Positions 52,738 through 61,096 are shown, counted from the first letter of the stretch. The stretch is DNA of 64,000 bases from Bacteroidales bacterium (GCA_020438105.1 JAGQVE010000019.1:1384-65383); one strand, 5' to 3'. Translations and numbers: made by a program. The notes: generated by a model from the sequence alone, not told the origin.

Positions 52738-54027
52738 TTAATCCATCACAAAATGTACGCCCAGGGCAATAATGCTGGCCTTTAATCCCGTATCCCGACT
52801 GTAATAATGATATTTCAAATCCATCGATTTCATCCCGAATTTTGAAATGTGAAATCGGGTAAAAATGTCGGTGTATGAAATTCCGAAACCATATTGATTG
52901 GCCGTAAATTTCGAAAGATCATAATCGGACGTATAGAATTGCTCCGAGGAAAGATGTTTGGCATAAGGTGCAAAATAATCCGCCGCAGATTGGTTGTAAA
53001 AACGCCAGGATGGATACAGCGTAAAGCTCCCTGAAATTTTCACCGGAACTTCCACACTTAATGTGTGGGATTGAATACCCCAGTCGTCAAAATAGTAGCG
53101 GTAAAAAGTACGCAGTGTTAAATATTGATTGATGTAATAATTCAAACGGCCCCCTACGGCAACTTTTGACCTTGTATCAGGCATTCGTTCAATGTCATCG
53201 GCCAGGCGGAAGTTTTCGTAAAAAGAGCTGTCGACGTCACTGAAATATACCCGCTGAAAAGGAGTGGAAAGCAAACCCTGTTGCATCACATAATCGGCGG
53301 ACAAAGAACCTTGCAGCCTTTTTGACAGTATCTGTGAAATAAATAATCCCGCCGAATAGGAGTTTCGACCGGTTTTGGTGAACGTGCTGAAAGTAGGATT
53401 GTAAACGGGAGTTCCTGGGAAATATCCGGAACCGCTTTCTGCAAAAGGCCTCAATTCGTAAGGATAAACCGGGTACCAGCTATCGAAAAACACATTTCCG
53501 CTTAATCCAAATTCCGTGTTTTTTTGATTGAATAACCAGGTATGGCTGCCTCCTATCCCGATGGAAAAATAATCGAATTCATTGGAGATCGACAGCTTAC
53601 CTGACCAAATACGGTTGCGGTCGTCGGAGCTGTGGCTGTAGCTGGCGTTGGCTCCTATCCAGGCATCACTCCCGGAAGCTCCGCTGCTCGCAACAAAAGG
53701 ATCGGCAGGTTTGGTTCCGTCAAAAGGGTTGACATTACTCGAAGAAGCCGAGGTATAAGCCGAAACTTCACCGTCAATGGTTAAAACATCGTCTTCATTC
53801 AATGGAACTGAAAGCACGATCGTCGGGGTAATGTTGTTAAGCTTTTCGGTCCCGATTCCACCGGTAACGGCTGCATGATCACCATCCTGCTGGTAATAAC
53901 TCATTAAAAAATCAACCTCTGCCGATTCCAAAACACGTTTTTTATATACCTGGGTTGAGTCCTGCGCTGTTTGAGCCGACAGGAATGTTGCATTTAATAG
54001 CAGCAATATTACAATCAGTTTTTTCAT
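52738..54027 (-). CDS. DUF3570 outer-membrane protein
   Basis: The 429-residue protein has a signal peptide ending LSA (18) and a long alternating, aromatic-rich sequence ending in HFVMD, as expected for an outer-membrane beta-barrel. The N-terminal part (VDFLMSYYQQDGDHAAVTGGIGTEKL ... TPTIVLSVPLNEDD) matches my recollection of DUF3570. Two Ser/Thr-rich loops, TSAS at 92-95 and SGAS at 115-118, resemble the small-residue part of FMN attachment sites modified by ApbE, though the preceding Asp is not in the usual position. It is the last gene of a leftward thioredoxin / ApbE / DUF4266 / DUF3570 unit. Role unknown; envelope redox chemistry is inferred from the neighbours. Confidence 0.82.
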   Translation of the reverse strand: MKKLIVILLLLNATFLSAQTAQDSTQVYKKRVLESAEVDFLMSYYQQDGDHAAVTGGIGTEKLNNITPTIVLSVPLNEDDVLTIDGEVSAYTSASSSNVNPFDGTKPADPFVASSGASGSDAWIGANASYSHSSDDRNRIWSGKLSISNEFDYFSIGIGGSHTWLFNQKNTEFGLSGNVFFDSWYPVYPYELRPFAESGSGYFPGTPVYNPTFSTFTKTGRNSYSAGLFISQILSKRLQGSLSADYVMQQGLLSTPFQRVYFSDVDSSFYENFRLADDIERMPDTRSKVAVGGRLNYYINQYLTLRTFYRYYFDDWGIQSHTLSVEVPVKISGSFTLYPSWRFYNQSAADYFAPYAKHLSSEQFYTSDYDLSKFTANQYGFGISYTDIFTRFHISKFGMKSMDLKYHYYSRDTGLKASIIALGVHFVMD

Positions 54028-54036
54028 ATCGGTTCT

Positions 54037-54249
54037 TTAATTACATCCGCATCCACCACCAGTTTTTCCACCATTGGCACCAACTGCTGCCTCGCGGTAT
54101 GCCTGGAAAGTCGTTTCAAAACGATCAAGTTTTTTTAAACCCAAAACCATATCGGGGTCGTTGAGATAGATCTTTTCATATTCCTTTACCGAAACACAGG
54201 AGGTAACGGTAACGGCCACCACAAAAAGCAATAAGAGTTTTTTAATCAT
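54037..54249 (-). CDS. DUF4266 small lipoprotein with GGGCGCN tail
   Basis: The 70-residue precursor has a lipoprotein signal with Cys17 in TVTSC, so the mature peptide is only about 54 residues. It ends GKTGGGCGCN, a Gly/Cys tail that I associate with DUF4266. The body VKEYEKIYLNDPDMVLGLKKLDRFETTFQAYREAAVG is helical. The start codon overlaps the ApbE stop as ATGA, and DUF3570 follows nine bp later, so all are translated together. The tail could be a metal ligand, a redox pair or a modification site; none of these is shown. It is likely anchored in the inner or outer membrane facing the periplasm. Confidence 0.82.
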   Translation of the reverse strand: MIKKLLLLFVVAVTVTSCVSVKEYEKIYLNDPDMVLGLKKLDRFETTFQAYREAAVGANGGKTGGGCGCN

Positions 54250-55226
54250 GATTTATCAATTGTTATATTTTGAGAGGTATGAATGCCTCCTTTTTCGTCG
54301 ATGATCACACATTCCATGTCTGGAAGCTGGTTGATCAGGTCCAGCCCCACTTCAATTCCCATTACAAAAACAGAGGTTGCAAGGGCATCACACAATTCCG
54401 CTGAAGGACCAAATACGGTGGCAGAGATGATCCCGGTTGCCGGGTATCCGGTTTTCGGGTTGATGATATGCGCATAGCGGATACCGTTGAATTCTACAAA
54501 TTTCTCATAATCGCCCGAAGTAACCACGGCGCCTTGTTTCAGCGGCAATAATGCAAATGCCTTGTTTTTATCAAAAGGATTGGTGATAGCTACTTTCCAG
54601 TCGGTACCATCCGGTTTTTTGCCCCAGGTATTCATATCGCCGGAGGCATTGATAATGCCGGCTGCAACACCTTTTTCCATTAGCAGGGCTTTGGCTTTAT
54701 CGGCTGCGTAACCCTTTCCGATAGCCCCAAATCCGATCTTCATACCGGGTATTTTCAGGAATACAGAAATGTTGGCTTTATCAAGGATAATATTTTCATA
54801 TCCAACCTTGCTTACCGAGTTTTTAATTTCAGCTTCCGAGGGCATGGATTTCATGCTTCCATCAAATTTCCAAATGCGGTCCATGCTGGCGTAGCTGATG
54901 TCGAAGGCACCTTCTGTAAGCTTTGAAATGCGGATTGCACGGTCAATTAAGTTAAACAGTTCCTCGTCTACCTTAACCGGTCTTATTCCGGCATTTTTAT
55001 TTATTTCAGAAGTCTGTGAATTGGGATCCCAGGAGGAGATCAGTTTTTCAATTCGCTGAATTTCGGCAACGGCAAGATCAATGTATTCATTTGCTTCGAT
55101 GGAATCGTTTGCAACCACGGTAATATCAAAACGCGAACCCATTAATTTGAGTGTTCGCTTATAAGGTTCTTGTGAATACCCCTTCAAAATAAATAATGCT
55201 GCCAGAAATACCAGGAAAGTTTTCAC
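54246..55226 (-). CDS. apbE: FAD:protein FMN transferase (ApbE)
   Basis: ApbE attaches FMN to Ser/Thr of exported target proteins in the periplasm. The 326 residues begin with a signal peptide (cleavage near YSQ, 19), unlike the lipoprotein form common elsewhere. Conserved blocks are MGSRFDITV, NAGIRPVKVDEEL, GAFDIS, FGAIGKGYAADKA, INASGDMNTWG, HIINPKTGYP and LCDALATSVFVMG, which include the FAD-binding and Mg2+ sites. The start is GTG at 55226, two bases after the thioredoxin-like stop, and its own stop overlaps the DUF4266 start. The adjacent DUF3570 or DUF4266 products are the obvious candidate substrates. Confidence 0.92.
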   Translation of the reverse strand: MKTFLVFLAALFILKGYSQEPYKRTLKLMGSRFDITVVANDSIEANEYIDLAVAEIQRIEKLISSWDPNSQTSEINKNAGIRPVKVDEELFNLIDRAIRISKLTEGAFDISYASMDRIWKFDGSMKSMPSEAEIKNSVSKVGYENIILDKANISVFLKIPGMKIGFGAIGKGYAADKAKALLMEKGVAAGIINASGDMNTWGKKPDGTDWKVAITNPFDKNKAFALLPLKQGAVVTSGDYEKFVEFNGIRYAHIINPKTGYPATGIISATVFGPSAELCDALATSVFVMGIEVGLDLINQLPDMECVIIDEKGGIHTSQNITIDKS

Positions 55227-55228
55227 AT

Positions 55229-55663
55229 TTATTGAATAAAGGAATTCAGAAATTCAATATATTCGGATGGCGTAAGCTTTTTATAGCCGGTTGTTCCTAA
55301 TACCTTGCCCTCTTTATCTAAAACCACCACCAGTGGAAAATAACCCTCCTTATTGTATTTTTCAGCCAGGGCATTGTTTTTCTCCTGCTGCTCAGCAGAT
55401 AAACTGTTTTGTCTTTTGCGCGGAAAGTCCGCTTTAAGCATGATGTAATGCTCTTTGGAGTAAGCAATAAAATCTTCGCTGCTCCATATTTCTTTTTCCA
55501 GCTTGATACATGGGGCACACCAGTCGGAACCCTGAAACACCAGGATGATCGGTTTATCCTGCTCGGCAGCAAGGCTTTTTGCAGTTTCAAAATCGGTTTG
55601 CCAGTCCTGGGCTTGAATCATAAAGGGCAGGAGCATGATCAATAAAACAAGAATTTTTTTCAT
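55229..55663 (-). CDS. Exported thioredoxin-fold protein
   Basis: The 144-residue protein has a signal peptide (MKKILVLLIMLLPFMIQAQ, 1-19) and a thioredoxin fold whose active site is WCAPC (Cys49, Cys52) in FQGSDWCAPCIKLEKEIW. The later YFPLVVVLDKEGKVLG contains the cis-Pro region. It resembles DsbD-gamma-like or thioredoxin_7 family proteins that reduce disulfides in the periplasm. As first gene of the unit with ApbE, DUF4266 and DUF3570 it may keep the Cys of the DUF4266 tail reduced, which is inference. Confidence 0.9.
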   Translation of the reverse strand: MKKILVLLIMLLPFMIQAQDWQTDFETAKSLAAEQDKPIILVFQGSDWCAPCIKLEKEIWSSEDFIAYSKEHYIMLKADFPRKRQNSLSAEQQEKNNALAEKYNKEGYFPLVVVLDKEGKVLGTTGYKKLTPSEYIEFLNSFIQ

Positions 55664-55739
55664 TAATATGGTTTTACAGATGGAGAAAACGCAATATGAT
55701 TACAAATAGTTTGTAAAAAGAAAATTTCCTCAAATTTAC

Positions 55740-56414
55740 TTATTTGACAGAAAGCTTCAAAATATCTTTAGGCAGAAGCACATGCTTTTCATATCCCTTC
55801 AGCATCACATTGATCATTGCTTTACCTATTTGCGTGGTATTCACCACCGAATTAGGTGAAAGGAATTTTATGAGCTTCACCAGCCACATGAAATAATCAT
55901 ACATAAACTGGTATGCTTTCGTGCGGGATTTAATCCCCCGCAACGGAATGATGGCCCCCGGCCTGAACATATAGGTATCTTTGAATCCCAGGTTCAAAAG
56001 GTCATTTTCTGTTTTACCCTTCACCCTTGCCCACATCATCCGTCCTTTTTCAGTAGAATCAGTTCCCTGTCCGGAAACATAGGTGAAGGTCATTTGCGGG
56101 TTTTGGTCAAGTAGTGCTTTTGCCAGCGAAAGTGTATAATCGTAGGTGATCTTCAAGTATTCTTCTTCCTTCAATCCGGCAGCACTGATGCCCATGCAAA
56201 AGAAACAGGCGTCGTAACCATTGAGTTGGTCCATCACACTGGAGAAATCTGAAAAATCCTGATGGATCATTTCCCTGAACTTTGGATGCTCCATTCCAAC
56301 AGGATTGCGGCCAATCACCAGCACTTCGCTGATGGCTTCATGATCGAGGCATTCGAGCAGTACACCTTTTCCTACCATGCCGGTGGCACCGGTGATGATT
56401 ACTTTTTTATTCAC
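55740..56414 (-). CDS. Atypical short-chain dehydrogenase, NAD(P)-binding
   Basis: This 224-residue Rossmann-fold protein begins VIITGATGMVGKGVL (TGxxGxxG). RxxP-type blocks such as GRNPVGMEHPKF, the CFFCMGISAAG segment, and FTYVSGQGTDS and MFRPGAIIPL follow. It resembles the HTATIP2-like / NAD(P)H-binding atypical SDRs, which lack a standard YxxxK pair. Those are often reductases of unknown substrate. The start is a GTG at 56414, directly before NKKVIITG. It is a cytoplasmic, single gene about 75 bp upstream of the thioredoxin-like gene on the same strand; a functional link to that operon is uncertain. Confidence 0.8.
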   Translation of the reverse strand: MNKKVIITGATGMVGKGVLLECLDHEAISEVLVIGRNPVGMEHPKFREMIHQDFSDFSSVMDQLNGYDACFFCMGISAAGLKEEEYLKITYDYTLSLAKALLDQNPQMTFTYVSGQGTDSTEKGRMMWARVKGKTENDLLNLGFKDTYMFRPGAIIPLRGIKSRTKAYQFMYDYFMWLVKLIKFLSPNSVVNTTQIGKAMINVMLKGYEKHVLLPKDILKLSVK

Positions 56415-56632
56415 GTGAAGGTAAGGTTTGAATTTCAGTAAAGTTACAATTTTTAATTTAACAAACTTTTGGACTTATTGGTTATGTTAATTGATTTTAA
56501 AGCATTTGAGGTAAGTTTGCCCATTCTCATTTAAGTATAAAATTATCTCTATATTTGTTTACTGTGAAATCGCATAAGTTTTGATTTCACTCAATTGATT
56601 TTAATAAAGTTGGTTATCAATTAAATCAGAAT

Positions 56633-58276
56633 ATGCTCAACTACAAATTGCTCAGAAAATGGATTCTTTGTACATCCGCTATTTTTTTTATTCCAAATTC
56701 CTATAGTCAGGTTGTAGATCAGATCGTTCCACTCAATAAAACATTTTACAGTACCCCTGCACCGGGAGTGATGTTTATAACGCCCATTCAACTCGATACA
56801 GCAAGTTATCCGGCTGCGCTTGCAATACTTGATGAAAAGGGCGACCCGATTTTTTATAAACCTTTTACGGGCGGTCAAACCGGGCCCTACCTTCCGGTGA
56901 TGGTTACCGATTTTAAAATACAGCCCTCCGGATTGATGTCGTATGGAATTCAAAAAAGCCCGGGCAACATGATCATTTATTTAATGGATACCAATTTTGT
57001 GGTGGTGGATTCCATCAAAAATATTAATGATGTGGATACCGACAGTCATGATTTTATCCATTTGCCGGATGGAACCTTTCATCTGGTGGGTACCGAAGAA
57101 CGCATCATGGATTGCAGTAGCTTACTCACAGCAAACGGCATTGCAGGTAGCGTTAATGCTACTGTTGTAGGAAATGTGATCCAACGATTTAGCGCTGATA
57201 AAACACTGGAGTTTGAGTGGAAATCACTCGACTATTTTAATCTGAGTGATGTATATTCACAATATTTCACCAATCCCAATTACCTGGATCATTCCCATTA
57301 CAATTCCATTGATATTGATACGGATGGAAATTATCTGCTTTCGTGGAGGCATTTGAACGAGGTGACCAAAGTGGATGCAAATACCGGGGAAATCATCTGG
57401 CGTCTGGGTGGAAAATCGGGTGATTTTACCTTTGAAGGAGATACCATGCCTTTTTCGGCACAACATGATGCACGCAGAATTGCCAACGGAAACCTCACCA
57501 TATTTGATAACGGGCTTTATAACAGCACGCCAGGAGCGAGGGCCATTGAATATGCCGTAGATGAGGAAAATTTTGTTGCAACGGCAGTATGGCAGTTTGC
57601 TGAGCAGGGCGGCTTGCCAAGCATGTTTATCGGGAGTAACCGGCGGCAAAGCAACGGCAATACACTAATCGATTGGGGTGGTGCTTTCCCGTTGTCAGAA
57701 TCCATTACCATTACTGAGGTGGATGAGGCAGGTAATGTGGTTATGGAGCTCGATTTTGCAGATGATCTTTTCGTTACATATCGGACTATCAAGGAGGTTT
57801 TGCCCTTTGAACTTCCACGTCCTGAAATAAATTGTAATGGCGAAACAAACACCCTTTCAGCACCTGATGGTTACGAATTTTATGAGTGGAATACCGGGGC
57901 TCAAACTCAATCAATTGTAGTTGAAGACACGGGAATTTACCAGGTGTGGGTTAACCAGGGCATTGGCTATATTAGTTCTGAAACCTTTTATGTGGATGAT
58001 CTGGAAAATGTTTGCGGTCAGCTTTCTATTGTCAATAATTCAACTCAGCTTTTTGAAATTTATCCGAATCCTGCCCGGGATAAAATTTATATTGGAAAGT
58101 CGGATCATTCAACAATCTCAGCAGTAAATATTTATAATCAGGTGGGAGAGAAGGTAGTTGGTTTTGTTCGGATAAAAGGAAATCTTGATATTTCGTCATT
58201 GCCTTCCGGTATGTATTTTCTGGAAATAATCCATGATGGACAAAGCACGGTTCAAAAACTATTAATCTCAAAATAA
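56633..58276 (+). CDS. Arylsulfotransferase-family protein with T9SS sorting domain
   Basis: The 547-residue exported protein has a signal peptide at about 8-26, an ASST-type beta-propeller at about 30-400, and a T9SS type A sorting domain starting IYPNPARDKIYIG near 475. Propeller landmarks are DTDSHDFIHLPDG, DHSHYNSIDIDTDGNYLLSWRHLNEVTKVDANTGEIIWRLGG, and FSAQHDARRIANGNLTIFDNG, with His residues at the places typical for arylsulfotransferases. Such enzymes move sulfate between phenolic compounds without PAPS. Whether this one keeps catalysis is unclear, since many secreted homologues are uncharacterised. An Ig-like spacer (ETNTLSAPDGYEFYEWNTGAQTQSI) lies between propeller and sorting domain. 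A TATATTTG box lies at 56550-56557. Confidence 0.85.
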   Translation: MLNYKLLRKWILCTSAIFFIPNSYSQVVDQIVPLNKTFYSTPAPGVMFITPIQLDTASYPAALAILDEKGDPIFYKPFTGGQTGPYLPVMVTDFKIQPSGLMSYGIQKSPGNMIIYLMDTNFVVVDSIKNINDVDTDSHDFIHLPDGTFHLVGTEERIMDCSSLLTANGIAGSVNATVVGNVIQRFSADKTLEFEWKSLDYFNLSDVYSQYFTNPNYLDHSHYNSIDIDTDGNYLLSWRHLNEVTKVDANTGEIIWRLGGKSGDFTFEGDTMPFSAQHDARRIANGNLTIFDNGLYNSTPGARAIEYAVDEENFVATAVWQFAEQGGLPSMFIGSNRRQSNGNTLIDWGGAFPLSESITITEVDEAGNVVMELDFADDLFVTYRTIKEVLPFELPRPEINCNGETNTLSAPDGYEFYEWNTGAQTQSIVVEDTGIYQVWVNQGIGYISSETFYVDDLENVCGQLSIVNNSTQLFEIYPNPARDKIYIGKSDHSTISAVNIYNQVGEKVVGFVRIKGNLDISSLPSGMYFLEIIHDGQSTVQKLLISK

Positions 58277-58305
58277 AAACTATAATAATTCAAAACTCGC
58301 AGCTA

Positions 58306-58908
58306 ATGATCAGGAAAAAAGAAGAAGAACGTTTGTTTATCTGCAAACCCTGTGGTTATGTGATGAAGGAAAGCGAACTTACCGATGTGTGTCCGGCATG
58401 TGGCCTTCCCCGTAAAGTGTTTGAACAATACAAGGAACGCATGTCGCCGGGCCGAAGCCGTATTCTGCAACTCGACCTGCACCCCATTGCTGTTCACTTT
58501 CCGCAAACCTTGCTGGTTTTTACCCTGCTGGCTTTAATAATGAATCTTATTTTTCCCCACTTCTATCCACAGGTGTTTTTAGGCACAGCTACTTTTTCAG
58601 CCGTTCTTTTTCCTTTCACAGTTTTTGGTGCATTTTTATCAGGATTGATTGACGGTAAACTTCGCTTTAAGTCTGTTACAACTCCCATTTTAGTTAAAAA
58701 GATCATTTACAGTTCGATCATGTTCATTTCATCCATTTTCACTCCTTTTATTGCCTGGGGTGGCATTCATGATTTGAGTGCTAAATTATGGCTGCTTGTA
58801 TGCGGTTCGGTTGCGTTGTATTGTGCCATTATGCTTGGCCATGCCGGTAAACGTCTGATGAATATCGGCATGGGCGGGGCGACAAAAATATGGGGATGGA
58901 AAATTTAA
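58306..58908 (+). CDS. Rubredoxin-like / DUF2231 membrane fusion protein
   Basis: The 200 residues join a short N-terminal zinc-ribbon or rubredoxin-like domain (CKPCGY at 14-19 and CPACGLP at 34-40, spacing CxxC ... CxxC) to a DUF2231-type membrane domain. That domain has about four hydrophobic segments and opens LDLHPIAVHFPQTLLVF with conserved His. The iron or zinc site would face the cytoplasm. DUF2231 proteins are proposed to be redox or haem-related membrane proteins, but their function is not settled. The gene follows the arylsulfotransferase-like gene by 29 bp. A perfect 10-bp-stem hairpin overlaps its stop codon. Confidence 0.8.
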   Translation: MIRKKEEERLFICKPCGYVMKESELTDVCPACGLPRKVFEQYKERMSPGRSRILQLDLHPIAVHFPQTLLVFTLLALIMNLIFPHFYPQVFLGTATFSAVLFPFTVFGAFLSGLIDGKLRFKSVTTPILVKKIIYSSIMFISSIFTPFIAWGGIHDLSAKLWLLVCGSVALYCAIMLGHAGKRLMNIGMGGATKIWGWKI

Positions 58909-58920
58909 TCTCCATCCCCA
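58891..58920. terminator. Hairpin overlapping the stop codon, bidirectional terminator
   Basis: TGGGGATGGA (58891-58900) and TCCATCCCCA (58911-58920) form a perfect 10-bp stem around a loop that contains the TAA of the DUF2231 gene. Short T-runs follow on both strands, so it can end both convergent transcripts. Confidence 0.55.
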
Positions 58921-58958
58921 AGCTTTTATCGATACTTCAGAACCTGAACTTATCTATT

Positions 58959-60026
58959 CTACTTCTTTTTAAAGATATTATTGTCAACCAGCGCCTGAAA
59001 TCCATCCTCCATTGATTCTTTCATCGGCCGAAAAGTAATACCCAGCTCTTTTTTGATTTTTGAATTATCTGCTCTCCATTCTACGTCAATGTTCCGTTTT
59101 ATCATTTTGCGCGAAAATGCTTTATTCACCATGGGTCCGATAAGCATCAACAACCATTTTGGTATGGCCTTTTTAGGTAGCGGAAATTCATTTCCAAATT
59201 TTGGTTGCAAGGTCATAGCCATCTCATAAAAATTGGTATTATGTCCGGAAGTGATATACCTGCCATGTGCTGATGGGGTAAAACCAGCAGCAAAGTGTGC
59301 ATTTGCAACATCCCGCACATCCACCAGTCCAATGGCCATTTTGGGAGCCCCGGATTTCATTGTGCCATCGCCCATTTGCTTTAAAATGTTAAAACTTTCT
59401 GATGTGGTTTCCTTTGTATTTAGCGGAGGGCCCATAACAAAACTTGGGTTGATGGTGACCAGATCCCACTGCTTTTGCGCTTTAGCCATTTCCCAGGCAC
59501 GTTTTTCTGCCAGCGTTTTTGAGTAGGAGTAAGGTTGATAATCCAGGGAGGAAGTGGTGTTCCATACATCTTCGGTTAATATGCCACCGGGTGCATTTTG
59601 GCAATCGATGGCATCACAATAGATAGCGGCGCAACTGCTGGTAACCACCACCCGTTTTACTGAAGGGGTTTGATTAGCAGTTTCCAAAACATTTTCAGTT
59701 CCCTTCACCGCCGGGTCGATCAGGTCTTTTTGCGGATCCTTCACCTCCAGGGTAAATGGAGAAGCGGTGTGGTAAACCAGTTCACAACCTTTCATTGCTT
59801 CAGCATAGGAGCCTTTATCCAGCAAATCGGATTTAAAATATTTGATGCTGCCTTTTGATTTTGCTGCGATTGCATCCAGGTGTGCCACCTTTTCTTTTTT
59901 ATTGGGATCACGCACTGCTGCGTGAACGGTAATTCCCTCTTCGAGAAGTTTTTTTACCAGCCAGCCTGCAACATAGCCGGTTGCTCCGGTAACCAATACA
60001 GGTTTTGTTTTATCAATTTGTGTCAT
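58959..60026 (-). CDS. NAD-dependent epimerase / dihydroflavonol-reductase-like aldehyde reductase
   Basis: The 355-residue extended SDR has the cofactor motif TGATGYVAGWLV near 14-25, a catalytic YxxxK as YSYSK, VYHTASPF, VVTSSCAA and NPSFVMGPPL. This is the arrangement of dihydroflavonol-4-reductase-like enzymes, which in bacteria often reduce aldehydes or ketones with NADPH. It is cytoplasmic. A TetR-family gene lies 58 bp upstream on the same strand, and the gap contains GTGAGTACTTACTTAC. A sister site lies before the TetR gene, so substrate-induced control by that repressor is likely. Confidence 0.87.
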   Translation of the reverse strand: MTQIDKTKPVLVTGATGYVAGWLVKKLLEEGITVHAAVRDPNKKEKVAHLDAIAAKSKGSIKYFKSDLLDKGSYAEAMKGCELVYHTASPFTLEVKDPQKDLIDPAVKGTENVLETANQTPSVKRVVVTSSCAAIYCDAIDCQNAPGGILTEDVWNTTSSLDYQPYSYSKTLAEKRAWEMAKAQKQWDLVTINPSFVMGPPLNTKETTSESFNILKQMGDGTMKSGAPKMAIGLVDVRDVANAHFAAGFTPSAHGRYITSGHNTNFYEMAMTLQPKFGNEFPLPKKAIPKWLLMLIGPMVNKAFSRKMIKRNIDVEWRADNSKIKKELGITFRPMKESMEDGFQALVDNNIFKKK

Positions 60027-60050
60027 GGTATATAATTTTTATTTTTTAAT

Positions 60051-60066
60051 GTGAGTACTTACTTAC
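60051..60066. promoter_or_regulatory. Predicted TetR operator before the reductase gene
   Basis: GTGAGTACTTACTTAC shares its first seven and last four bases with the site at 60611-60626. It lies 25 bp upstream of the reductase ATG. Confidence 0.5.
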
Positions 60067-60084
60067 TATTATTTTTAAATTTTT

Positions 60085-60606
60085 TTACAATCCATATTTC
60101 TTTAAAAGAAAGCTTTTCATTTTATCAGCATTGGCCATAGATCTCTTGATCAGGGCGGCACCAATAGCGTCAAGGCTCAGGGTTAAAAATTCGGCTTCCT
60201 GCTGGGGCGATTCATAATTCAATTTCACAAAAGCCAGCGCCAGCGCCATGGTTAATGGTTCTGTTTTATGACTGTAGTCCATTTCAATTTCCCATTTGAG
60301 CTTATATTGAAGACCCCAAAATTCATATTCTGACTCCGGCACGATAAAAGGAAGCTCAATTGCTTTGCGAACCACCTCCTGCGGATCAGATTCCATCACA
60401 ATGTCAGCAAATAACTCATTCAGTTTATTCTCACCTTCCTTTAAAATAGCCATCAGCAATCCTTCCTTATTCTTAAAATGACGAAAAATTAAACCTTCAC
60501 TTACTCCAGCATTGTTTGCTACTTTGCTTGTGGAGGTTGCATGATAACCCTCTTTTGCAAAGAGCTCCAAAGCCGATTTTAATATTTTTTCCTGTTTTTC
60601 TGTCAT
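60085..60606 (-). CDS. TetR/AcrR-family transcriptional regulator
   Basis: The 173-residue protein has the TetR N-terminal helix-turn-helix (ILKSALELFAKEGYHATSTSKVANNAGVSEGLIFRHFKNKEGLL) and a helical ligand-binding domain. The frame is open ten codons further upstream, but I chose the ATG at 60606 because it begins the family N-terminus and because a probable operator (60611-60626) lies just before it. TetR repressors bind such sites and are released by a small ligand. Shared sites in front of itself and in front of the reductase gene suggest autoregulation plus control of the reductase. Confidence 0.9.
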   Translation of the reverse strand: MTEKQEKILKSALELFAKEGYHATSTSKVANNAGVSEGLIFRHFKNKEGLLMAILKEGENKLNELFADIVMESDPQEVVRKAIELPFIVPESEYEFWGLQYKLKWEIEMDYSHKTEPLTMALALAFVKLNYESPQQEAEFLTLSLDAIGAALIKRSMANADKMKSFLLKKYGL

Positions 60607-60610
60607 AAAA

Positions 60611-60626
60611 GTGAGTAATCGCTTAC
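60611..60626. promoter_or_regulatory. Predicted TetR operator before the tetR gene
   Basis: GTGAGTAATCGCTTAC is an imperfect palindrome (10 of 16 positions match its reverse complement). It lies four bases upstream of the chosen ATG, overlapping where RNA polymerase would start. It matches the site at 60051-60066. Confidence 0.5.
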
Positions 60627-60727
60627 AAAAGTACAATCATTTTCTGAATATGCAAATTTTTTGAAAAATGGATGATCAACAAAATCCTCTAGGGCTTGTT
60701 TTCTTATCAAAACGATCAAACAGAAAC

Positions 60728-61096
60728 ATGAGCAAAACAATCATCATTTCGGCCGCCATATTACTGGCACTTGCAGTTGCTATAGGCGCTTTTGGTGCAC
60801 ATGCATTAAAAGAAAAACTGACTTCGGACCTATTGGATATTTATAAAACCGGCGTTCAATACCATTTTTACCACGCCCTTGGATTACTGCTGATAGGCGT
60901 ACTTTCATTGCACATGCCTTCTACATTACTCAATTGGTCGGCATTGCTGCTTGGACTGGGCATTGTTATTTTCTCAGGCAGTTTATATGTTTTGGCAATC
61001 ACCGGCATTCGATGGATAGGAGCAATTACACCGATAGGTGGTTTGAGTTTTATTGCCGGCTGGATTTTATTATTTTTGGCTATGCTGAAAAAATAG
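60728..61096 (+). CDS. DUF423 (TMEM256/YgdD-like) membrane protein
   Basis: A 122-residue protein with four predicted membrane segments and the family sequence AIGAFGAHALKEKL near 17-30, then GVQYHFYHALGLLLIG. These are small inner-membrane proteins of unknown function conserved from bacteria to animals. The frame opens 20 codons earlier at 60668, but the ATG at 60728 (MSKTIII) starts directly at the first membrane segment as in the family, so I use it. The LuxR-type gene begins nine bp after its stop. Confidence 0.87.
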   Translation: MSKTIIISAAILLALAVAIGAFGAHALKEKLTSDLLDIYKTGVQYHFYHALGLLLIGVLSLHMPSTLLNWSALLLGLGIVIFSGSLYVLAITGIRWIGAITPIGGLSFIAGWILLFLAMLKK

